Shown: positions 6,494 through 12,091 of the stretch, piece by piece
Layout: the number at the start of each line of letters is the position of its first letter
Position numbering within the stretch: the stretch's first letter is position 1
NCBI GenBank assembly: GCA_018623995.1
Contig: JAAZUV010000029.1
Coordinates: 1 to 12,091 of the forward strand
Source of the DNA: Methanobacteriota archaeon
GTDB taxonomy: Archaea; Thermoplasmatota; Poseidoniia; Poseidoniales; Poseidoniaceae
Direction: 5' to 3'
DNA: 12,091 bases
Program-made: the position numbers and the translations under genes
The notes under the pieces: generated by a model
Database searches by the model: none
What the model saw: only the letters and a program-made list of their open reading frames with translations
Told to the model about the DNA's origin: nothing

Positions 6494-8909
6494 ACTTTCG
6501 AATCTTTGCAGGTGCAAGCCATGTGAAGCCAGCGATAATGACAATCAGTGCAATGAGACTCCCGACGTAAATCGTGGTTGTTGATACACCAGCGTCAACA
6601 TCCGTATCGTCAACAAGTTCAGGTTGTGAAAGCGTTAATGAGGCATCCATCTCGTTGTTTGACTCGTTTCGCTCATCGATGACTTCTCCACCATCAACAA
6701 TGGCGTCAACGGTCATGAATGTGCCATCGAATGGTGCTTGGAAGGAACATTCGGTTACGGCTATTTCACCAGGGCCCAAGGTGGGTATTGAAGAAATATC
6801 AGCGGTTTGTCCGTTCACTGTGCAGCGAATGGTCACCATCTCAGCGCTGGTGAATCCATAATTTCCAACATAGACACGTGCGGTAAGGAATTGTCCATTT
6901 TCTGCAGCGTTCATTTCCGTGAAAGCGCCGCTTGAATCATCTCCCAAGACAAGATCCGTAATCTCAAGATCAGGTAGGGATACGACTTCAAGGTCGAGGA
7001 CACGTTCAGAGCACGATGTTGCATCGCATAGACTCAACAAGACAGAACTGTATCCTGGCGTGGGTGCTGTTAGCGTAATCGCCTCTGAGTCCAAATCAAC
7101 ATCCACCCAAGAGCGGTTGGCCGTAATGGTCATCGCCGTTGTTGCGCTATCAACATCGGACCATGCGAATGGGATGGTTGTCTCAAGAGCATGCTCAACT
7201 TGGACCAAGGCTGGAAATTCATTCAAGACTGGTGCATCATCGACTGATGCGACAAAGACGTTGAACGTTTCCTGGTGGAAGTTGCCAGCTGCATCCATGA
7301 CGGTCATGGTGATTTGGGAACTGCCTGACTGTTCAGACTGAAGCGAGATACGAACTTCTCCTTGATCCAGAGACACGTCAACGATATCGGGCTCAGAGTT
7401 CACAAAACTCACAACAAGATCTTCTGGAAGTCCACGGTCATCGGTACATCGAGAGAGAAGAGGGACAAACAAACCGCCTCCATCTTCGGTAAGATATTGG
7501 TCACCAACCAACTGACAAACTGGGTCCTCATCGTAGAAAATATCGTATCCACCATTAATTTCTATAGAATTAACTTCAAATGCCGTCGTACTCGCACTAC
7601 CGTCAGAATCCCAGGTAAACCACGTCTTGATGGAAACAGAAATGTCCGTGTCTTGTCCCAGCAGTGTGTGGCCGATTGGAAGTTGATGTGAGAACGATCC
7701 GATTTCAACAGGAAGGTTTGCAACGGTTACATCGTTAACTGTAATCGTCCAACGAGACAGTGTAGCATTGATTCCAGAGGCATCGCCATAGATTCGACCG
7801 TCGATGAACAGTGTTGGATCGTTGATGTCAACATGGACTGAAACAATGCATGCAACATCCGTCGAAATTCGAACCTTGACGTAGTCGGCACTTGGCAATG
7901 CATCACCTGAATACATCGAGAAAGCGCTGAACGTAATTCCATCGGAGGATGTTGCATATTGAACACTCACATTTGCTTCGGTCCCAGATTCGTTCACTAC
8001 AAAGTGAATGCGTCCAAAGGATTGCTCATCTGGTACGGCCATTGGTGCACTGGTCCATGTTCCAATGGAGGATCCATCACTTGATTCCAACCCACAGATC
8101 GACAAGGCCATGCCATTGTAGTCGCCTTGACTCAAATCGAAATTGATGGTGGGCAATGCATGACCGCTCGCTGTTGAGGATGCTTGGGCAACTTCTCCAC
8201 CATACCAAGGCGTTTCCATGGTCACATCGAGACCAATTGCGTCCAACTCAAGTCGTGCATCGTCGGTTTGACCAACCGAAACATAATCCATCGTAAACTT
8301 GGCATTGGAGAGCATAGACCATGTCCAAGTTTCAAGTCCTGAAATGTCGAAACTGTAGTGACTTCCATTGATGTAATCGATGGCAGAGCCCGTGTTTGAC
8401 CAGGTTCGAAGGATTTCAGAACCGTTCGACCAGTCCATGGACAAACGAACGGAATCGATGTGAAGGGCGTCTGTAATCTTGAAGGCAAGAACGACGCTCA
8501 CATCCGTAATGATGTATTGCGTCGATGATGAAACATCAAAATCTTGGACGCTCATAATTGGTCCAGATGACCACATATAGAGACCATCTGGCGCACCGAC
8601 AACGTTGTCCGATTCAGAAGGACTGTTAAGGCTCCAATAAGACAACGTGTCTGTGTTTTGAGGTCGCTGATGGACCATGGTCATTCGTTGATCAGCAATC
8701 ATGGATTCCGTATAATCTGCAGGCTGAGATGTAAACGAGGTGGTTGCACCAACGGTCCATTGAGAAGCATCCGTCAAATCACCCTGTGGAAACAAATCGT
8801 AATCTGAAGTCTCATGGACGGAACGTGCAGAACTTGTTGAAACCAAAGGTGAAGTGAGTGCAGCACTCAGAACGAAAAACAACAGAACAGCATTCCACTT
8901 ACGTCGCAT
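6486..8909 (-). CDS. Secreted, C-terminally anchored surface protein with Ig-like and CARDB domains
   Basis: The 807-aa product starts with a classical Sec signal peptide (MRRKWNAVLLFFVLSAALTS, cleavage probably near residue 28). The large beta-rich N-terminal region (about 30-450) has many N-x-S/T sequons suited to archaeal N-glycosylation. Two Ig/cadherin-like domains follow: about 460-557, and about 558-645 opening with DDAPVLNEFP. A CARDB-type domain (about 646-760) begins PDLEITDLVLG and ends with DERNESNNE. A Thr/Asp-rich linker leads to one membrane helix (about 780-799) and a short basic tail (PAKIRKYE). This is a cell-surface protein facing outward, probably adhesive or structural. 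Further upstream in-frame ATGs exist to 8996; Met at 8909 was preferred because the signal peptide then starts at residue 1 and a TTGAAA box sits 24-29 nt upstream. The ATG at 8933 is possible. The tail has the helix-plus-basic form of sortase-type signals. Confidence 0.82.
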   Translation of the reverse strand: MRRKWNAVLLFFVLSAALTSPLVSTSSARSVHETSDYDLFPQGDLTDASQWTVGATTSFTSQPADYTESMIADQRMTMVHQRPQNTDTLSYWSLNSPSESDNVVGAPDGLYMWSSGPIMSVQDFDVSSSTQYIITDVSVVLAFKITDALHIDSVRLSMDWSNGSEILRTWSNTGSAIDYINGSHYSFDISGLETWTWSMLSNAKFTMDYVSVGQTDDARLELDAIGLDVTMETPWYGGEVAQASSTASGHALPTINFDLSQGDYNGMALSICGLESSDGSSIGTWTSAPMAVPDEQSFGRIHFVVNESGTEANVSVQYATSSDGITFSAFSMYSGDALPSADYVKVRISTDVACIVSVHVDINDPTLFIDGRIYGDASGINATLSRWTITVNDVTVANLPVEIGSFSHQLPIGHTLLGQDTDISVSIKTWFTWDSDGSASTTAFEVNSIEINGGYDIFYDEDPVCQLVGDQYLTEDGGGLFVPLLSRCTDDRGLPEDLVVSFVNSEPDIVDVSLDQGEVRISLQSEQSGSSQITMTVMDAAGNFHQETFNVFVASVDDAPVLNEFPALVQVEHALETTIPFAWSDVDSATTAMTITANRSWVDVDLDSEAITLTAPTPGYSSVLLSLCDATSCSERVLDLEVVSLPDLEITDLVLGDDSSGAFTEMNAAENGQFLTARVYVGNYGFTSAEMVTIRCTVNGQTADISSIPTLGPGEIAVTECSFQAPFDGTFMTVDAIVDGGEVIDERNESNNEMDASLTLSQPELVDDTDVDAGVSTTTIYVGSLIALIVIIAGFTWLAPAKIRKYE

Positions 8910-8932
8910 GTCCACAGGAATAGGTGGTAGCA

Positions 8933-8940
8933 TTTCAAAC
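8933..8940 (-). promoter_or_regulatory. Putative TATA-like box of secreted-protein gene
   Basis: On the minus strand this reads GTTTGAAA; its TTGAAA core lies 24-29 nt before the preferred ATG at 8909. The spacing fits a leaderless archaeal transcript and matches the boxes before the TusA-like, archaeosortase and hypothetical genes. The call depends on that shared pattern. Confidence 0.35.
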
Positions 8941-8969
8941 AACGGGTTTCTTGATACGACGACGATTTG

Positions 8970-8977
8970 TTGAAATA
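8970..8977 (+). promoter_or_regulatory. Putative TATA-like box of tRNA-His
   Basis: TTGAAATA lies 28-35 nt upstream of the mature tRNA 5' end, which would allow a short 5' leader of about 5 nt for RNase P removal. It resembles the other putative boxes in the window. The surrounding 95-nt gap also carries the divergent promoter of the secreted-protein gene. Confidence 0.35.
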
Positions 8978-9004
8978 CCACGCCCATGACGGACAACTCC
9001 CCAT

Positions 9005-9080
9005 GGCTGTGGTGGTGTAGGGGTTAGCACGGCAGATTGTGGTTCTGCCAGCCCGGGTTCAATTCCCGGCCACGGCCCCA
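9005..9080 (+). tRNA. tRNA-His (anticodon GUG)
   Basis: A full cloverleaf can be folded by eye. The acceptor stem is 8 bp (9005-9012 with 9070-9077), including the G-1:C73 pair that identifies tRNA-His to histidyl-tRNA synthetase, with one U:G pair. The D stem pairs GTGT with GCAC; the anticodon stem GCAGA/TCTGC encloses loop TTGTGGT with anticodon GTG at 9039-9041; the T stem CCGGG/CCCGG encloses TTCAATT. The 3' CCA (9078-9080) is encoded. There is no intron. The gene lies between a divergent secreted-protein gene and a convergent ribA gene whose stop codon begins 2 nt after the CCA. Confidence 0.95.
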
Positions 9081-9081
9081 T

Positions 9082-9684
9082 TCATTCCAACTTCTCTGAA
9101 TCGATGGTGTGACCCATACGCTCAACTTTGGTTTGCAAGTATTGCAAATTGTCTTGGCCAACACCAGCAACCAATGCAACTGTTTCTGTGACGACGATAC
9201 CGTGTTCCTCGAGCTGCTTCACCTTATCCGGATTATTTGTGAGTAAAGCAACCTCGTTGATTCCAAGATCGTTGAGCATTGTTGCGGCAATTTTGTAATC
9301 CCTGCCATCAGCAGGATGTCCTAAAATCAGATTCGCATCAAGCGTATCAGCACCTCGGTCCTGTAGGTGATAAGCCTGAATCTTTGCATGCAAACCAATG
9401 CCGCGACCTTCTTGGCGAAGATACAGCAGACAGCCCCATCCGTTGTCGACAATTGCCTGCAGTGCAGCATCAAGTTGTGGACCACAGTCACAACGTAGCG
9501 ATGAAAAGGCATCTCCGGTGAGACACTCGGAATGAACTCGCATAAGCACAGGATCGGGCCCTTCCATTGAACCAAGCATCAATGCAACATGATCAAGACC
9601 AGTTTCCTCTTCATGGTAGACGTGAATGTCAAATTGGCCCCATTTTGTAGGAAGCTTTGCCACACTTGGAACATCATCACTCAT
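9082..9684 (-). CDS. ribA: GTP cyclohydrolase II
   Basis: Catalyses the first step of riboflavin synthesis: GTP to 2,5-diamino-6-ribosylamino-4-pyrimidinone 5'-phosphate, formate and pyrophosphate. The 200-aa product is the normal length of a free-standing enzyme. The zinc ligands Cys54, Cys65 and Cys67 lie in HSECLTGDAFSSLRCDCGPQ; the GTP-binding RQEGRGIGL motif follows at 90-98; Tyr105 and the ANLILGHPADGRDY segment with Asp126 and Arg128 supply catalytic residues; LLTNNPDKV is at 147-155. All positions match the well-studied bacterial enzyme by my recollection of its numbering. No DHBP synthase (RibB) domain is fused. Many archaea use the unrelated GTP cyclohydrolase III, so this gene is bacterial in type. 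The start overlaps the TusA-like stop by 8 nt (ATGAGTGA). Confidence 0.93.
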   Translation of the reverse strand: MSDDVPSVAKLPTKWGQFDIHVYHEEETGLDHVALMLGSMEGPDPVLMRVHSECLTGDAFSSLRCDCGPQLDAALQAIVDNGWGCLLYLRQEGRGIGLHAKIQAYHLQDRGADTLDANLILGHPADGRDYKIAATMLNDLGINEVALLTNNPDKVKQLEEHGIVVTETVALVAGVGQDNLQYLQTKVERMGHTIDSEKLE

Positions 9685-9925
9685 TTGCTTTCACCTCGAT
9701 AAGAAACGCATACTCGCCTTCATTTGATTCAACGGAAAGAAGTTCATGAGGTGTTCGGCCAAGCATCAAAGGGATATCATGGAGTGTTTCAGGATCGCTT
9801 GCTAGCACCTGAAGAACAGAGCCTACGTTCATGTTTGACAAGGCCTGCTTTGCTTCAGCAACAGGGACGGGACAGAAGAATCCCAAAACATCGAGGAGGT
9901 GGGTAGCATCCTTGGCCTCGACCAT
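9677..9925 (-). CDS. TusA/SirA-family sulfur carrier-like protein
   Basis: A small 82-aa protein with the family hallmark: a short beta strand followed by LGFFCPVPVAEAKQAL, where Cys18 in the CPxP motif is the persulfide-carrying residue. The remainder (GSVLQVLASDPETLHDIPLM) matches the two-layer alpha/beta fold with the conserved SDP segment. Family members pass sulfur for tRNA thiolation, molybdopterin or other thiol chemistry; which pathway applies here cannot be read from the sequence. It is the first gene of a two-gene operon with ribA, an association with no obvious biochemical reason. The start at 9925 is supported by full coverage of the domain and by a TTCAAA box 24-29 nt upstream. 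Confidence 0.87.
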   Translation of the reverse strand: MVEAKDATHLLDVLGFFCPVPVAEAKQALSNMNVGSVLQVLASDPETLHDIPLMLGRTPHELLSVESNEGEYAFLIEVKANE

Positions 9926-9946
9926 GGTGCGCTGTCCAACCCCTGC

Positions 9947-9955
9947 TTTTTGAAC
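9947..9955 (-). promoter_or_regulatory. Putative TATA-like box of TusA-ribA operon
   Basis: On the minus strand GTTCAAAAA lies 22-30 nt before the ATG at 9925, the spacing expected for leaderless archaeal transcription. Its TTCAAA core equals the one before the hypothetical gene starting at 3175. Confidence 0.35.
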
Positions 9956-9989
9956 ACATCCACGTTTTCAACTGCATTTTTCGCAACAC

Positions 9990-9996
9990 GTTGAAG
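9990..9996 (+). promoter_or_regulatory. Putative TATA-like box of archaeosortase gene
   Basis: GTTGAAG lies 25-31 nt upstream of the ATG at 10021, in line with the other boxes of the window. It overlaps a possible TTG start at 9991, which is one reason to prefer the ATG as start. Confidence 0.3.
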
Positions 9997-10020
9997 AGGA
10001 GCAAGCACAAGCATAACCCA

Positions 10021-11073
10021 ATGGGTACGGTCGCTTCGTCAAAGGCAAGCGATGACATGAGTTGGGGTGAAGTCGCCCAACTCGGTCTTCGTTACGGGAA
10101 AATCCCGTTAGCGCTTCTCGCTGTCGAAGCACTCTACTGGTTCATTACCCAGCCTTCCGATACGCTCGCTTTGATTCAGGTCACGGAAGCCTACATCTGG
10201 AATGAAGTGACACAACTGATGTTCGGAGAAGGAGCCTCGACATTGAGCACACACAATGGTTGGATGACGCGAATTGACTTCCATCACGAAGCATTTCCGG
10301 GAGCATTGGATTCGGTTGGACTCTATGTGTCTGATGAGTGCGCTGGCGTCCATGAGATGATTTTCCTCTCAACACTCGTCCTGATGACAGATGGTGTAAC
10401 ACAACGAGAGAAATTCAAGGCCGTTGCGGTGATGTGTGGCATCGTGTACGTCTTGAACATCGTCCGTCTTGTTGCATTTTACCCAATTGCAGTCGAAGGG
10501 TGCCTTGCCAATCCCAACCAGCCAGAGTGTCTGAACGATATGTGGAACTTTCACACGTTCGTGTATCAATGGGGATTCCTGATTGTCTTGCTCTTGATGT
10601 GGCTTGCTTGGTTCAAATTTATTGGTGGAGCGAACAGGACGATGAAAGCCGCACAAGAAGAGAAAGAGCAATGGCGTATCATCCTTCGAAAACGCTGGGG
10701 GCAGAAGCATTTTGCCTTCATTGGCGTCATGGTTGCATTCTTTGGAATCGCATGGTTTTGGGTCAATGGCAACGCAACGGCAATGGATGCAAAGAGTGTC
10801 ATCGACTTCTGTGCGTTCAGTGATTTAACAACACCAAACTGTTACGATGCTCAAAACACATGGGACAATGCGATCCAAGGCGCATGGTCGTTCGCAGTCC
10901 TCGGACTCGTCATTGGTACACTAGGGATGTATGAAATCGAACGAAAAGATTCAGAAGGCAACTGGCCAGTACTTCCATCTCAAGAAGATACGAACAAAGA
11001 GGTTGAATCAAAAAGCAAAAAAGAGAAGCCAAAGGGTTCGTGGAGAAATCGTTCAACTTCAGAAGAAGAGTGA
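10021..11073 (+). CDS. Archaeosortase/exosortase-family transmembrane transpeptidase
   Basis: A polytopic membrane protein (350 aa) carrying the exosortase/archaeosortase catalytic triad: Cys107 in SDECAGVHEMIFL, Arg149 in LNIVRLVAFYP and His178 in the FHTFVYQWGF segment, each at the outer end of a membrane helix as in the family. These enzymes cleave C-terminal tripartite sorting signals of surface proteins and attach the new end to a membrane lipid. Hydrophobic helices are seen near 29-44, 110-124, 136-157, 181-200, 231-252 and 280-300; the last two follow the catalytic core and extend it beyond a minimal archaeosortase, ending in a Lys/Glu/Ser-rich cytoplasmic tail. Start: a TTG at 9991 is possible, but ATG 10021 has a TATA-like box at the usual distance. 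No dedicated substrate gene abuts it; the secreted protein at 8909-6486 is a candidate. The exact subfamily cannot be named by eye. Confidence 0.85.
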   Translation: MGTVASSKASDDMSWGEVAQLGLRYGKIPLALLAVEALYWFITQPSDTLALIQVTEAYIWNEVTQLMFGEGASTLSTHNGWMTRIDFHHEAFPGALDSVGLYVSDECAGVHEMIFLSTLVLMTDGVTQREKFKAVAVMCGIVYVLNIVRLVAFYPIAVEGCLANPNQPECLNDMWNFHTFVYQWGFLIVLLLMWLAWFKFIGGANRTMKAAQEEKEQWRIILRKRWGQKHFAFIGVMVAFFGIAWFWVNGNATAMDAKSVIDFCAFSDLTTPNCYDAQNTWDNAIQGAWSFAVLGLVIGTLGMYEIERKDSEGNWPVLPSQEDTNKEVESKSKKEKPKGSWRNRSTSEEE

Positions 11074-12091
11074 TCAAAGCACTGTAGCATCAACTTTGAG
11101 AGAACCAAATGGATGCATTTGAATCGCCTTCATGGCCAATCCCAACTTGCTGCTGTGAATGGCAACAACGGTTGAGTCGCCTTCGAATCGAACGTCTCCA
11201 ATGGCGAGAGCATCGCATCGGAGATGCTGCTCAAACCATGAAGCGATTTGCAAAGGTGAACCAAGTTGTTCCGTTCCTGCACCAAGACGGATGCTGACGA
11301 AACCATAGACGTCAGCATTCTCTCCGAAGTCGTCTTGCTTTCTAACTGGGTCGCGCTCAACACCATCTGGCAAATCAGGTGCATCTGTCTCTTGTACATC
11401 GAGATTGTACGTTGCAATGATTTTCCCCATCTGAGGGGCATCGTCCTTGGAGACCAAACTCCAAGCTTCACCATGACGGCCAATACGACCGGTGCGGCCG
11501 ATGCGATGGATGAACGAGTCAATGTCCGATGGAACATCGTAGTTAACGACCAATGTGATACCATCAATGTCAATGCCACGTGCAGCAACATCCGTTGCAG
11601 CAACAATGCGAACGTCTCCTTCACGGAAGCGATCGAGAATACGCTCACGTTGATTCTGTTTCAAATCACCATGCAAGCCTGCAACATCGAACTTATGCTT
11701 CTGCAAGCGTTGAACTGCGAGGTCGACCATGCGCTTCGTGTTGCAGAAAATGATGCACTGATCGTCATCACCCATTCGTGCGAGAAGACGACCCAAGGCC
11801 CACAATTTGTTGGCCCGGCCAATTGAGATCTTGTACAAATCGATTGGAGGAACATCAAGTTCTTCCTCATTGGTCATAACAAACTCAGGGTTGTTTGTGA
11901 ACTCGTTTGCCGCATCAAGAATCTCTTGTGGGAACGTTGCAGAGAAGAGAAGCGTTTGTTCACGAGCAGTCGTTCGCTCCAAAATCCAAAGGATGTCTGG
12001 AAGGAATCCCATATCCAACATCCGATCAGCTTCATCAAGACAAAAGATCTCAACCTTGGCAAGGTCAAGGTGTCCACGCTCCGACATATCC
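11074..12091 (-). CDS. DEAD-box RNA helicase with DbpA-like C-terminal domain (N-terminus outside window)
   Basis: ATP-dependent RNA helicase of superfamily 2, probably acting in ribosome assembly or RNA decay. The window cuts the gene, so the Q motif and Walker A are not visible; the in-frame Met at 12087 is internal, as it lies in the DMSERGHLDL stretch that follows the TPGR motif in this family. Numbering from that Met: motif II DEAD at 18-21, motif III SAT at 49-51, motif IV CIIFCNTKR, motif V ATDVAARGIDI, motif VI HRIGRTGRIGRHG (194-206). After an acidic linker, residues about 262-337 resemble the DbpA RNA-binding domain (VSIRLGAGTEQLG ... AIGDVRFEGDSTVVAIH), which in bacteria recruits the helicase to 23S rRNA or other structured RNA. 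Its stop codon directly abuts the archaeosortase stop in a TGATCA palindrome. Confidence 0.92.
   Translation of the reverse strand, partial: DMSERGHLDLAKVEIFCLDEADRMLDMGFLPDILWILERTTAREQTLLFSATFPQEILDAANEFTNNPEFVMTNEEELDVPPIDLYKISIGRANKLWALGRLLARMGDDDQCIIFCNTKRMVDLAVQRLQKHKFDVAGLHGDLKQNQRERILDRFREGDVRIVAATDVAARGIDIDGITLVVNYDVPSDIDSFIHRIGRTGRIGRHGEAWSLVSKDDAPQMGKIIATYNLDVQETDAPDLPDGVERDPVRKQDDFGENADVYGFVSIRLGAGTEQLGSPLQIASWFEQHLRCDALAIGDVRFEGDSTVVAIHSSKLGLAMKAIQMHPFGSLKVDATVL

Noticed and set aside
8910..8996. 29-residue N-terminal extension of the secreted protein
   Set aside because: It would bury the signal peptide internally and run through the probable promoter; Met at 8909 places the signal peptide at the start.
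9926..10014. Protein-like minus-strand frame upstream of the TusA-like gene (MLVLAPLQRVAKNAVENV...)
   Set aside because: It is out of frame with the TusA-like gene, which is already full length at 82 aa; it would need a frameshift and would consume the divergent promoter region.
11266..11826. 186-aa plus-strand ORF inside the helicase gene
   Set aside because: It is antisense to conserved helicase motifs III-VI; the apparent protein features are a by-product.
1..12091. Mobile element, defence system or prophage
   Set aside because: No transposase, integrase, terminal inverted repeats, toxin-antitoxin pair or nuclease was seen; the genes are housekeeping or surface functions.

Overview
The window looks like chromosomal DNA from a marine planktonic euryarchaeon, most likely Marine Group II (Candidatus Poseidoniia, Thermoplasmatota). 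The evidence is an archaeal-type cluster (EMC3/DUF106 membrane insertase, archaeal cytidylate kinase, Cbf5 pseudouridine synthase), an archaeal tRNA-His with an encoded G-1:C73 pair and CCA end, an archaeosortase/exosortase-family protein, and large beta-sandwich adhesin-like proteins. It also holds genes of bacterial flavour (GTP cyclohydrolase II, a TusA-like protein, a glutathione S-transferase-like protein), a mixture expected of this lineage. The taxonomic call is inferred from gene content; no 16S gene is present.

Layout, left to right. 1-2754 (+): the 3' part of a very long multi-domain protein with a Pro/Met-rich tandem repeat, five CARDB/DUF11-like beta-sandwich units, acidic stretches, one EF-hand and a C-terminal zinc ribbon. 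2756-3175 (-): a small unknown protein, tail to tail with it. 3254-5656 (+): an operon of a DUF106/EMC3-family insertase with an added zinc ribbon, cytidylate kinase and Cbf5. 5657-5863: a convergent gap. 6493-5864 and 8909-6486 (-): a secreted, C-terminally anchored beta-sandwich protein followed by a translationally coupled GST-like gene. 9005-9080 (+): tRNA-His(GUG). 9925-9082 (-): TusA-like gene and ribA, coupled. 10021-11073 (+): archaeosortase/exosortase-family transpeptidase. 11074-12091 (-): a DEAD-box RNA helicase with a DbpA-like C-terminal domain, running off the window.

Themes. Packing is extreme: convergent genes abut with 0-1 nt between them, and two downstream genes start at the same 8-nt overlap, ATGAGTGA. 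Starts that follow an intergenic gap carry a TT(G/C)AA(A/G)-type box about 24-30 nt before the ATG, which suggests leaderless transcripts with a degenerate TATA element; I used this to choose starts. A plausible functional link is that the archaeosortase-family enzyme processes surface proteins such as the secreted protein encoded at 8909-6486, but no classical PGF-type sorting motif is visible there. The insertase, kinase and Cbf5 genes are core housekeeping functions (membrane protein biogenesis, CTP supply, H/ACA-guided pseudouridylation).
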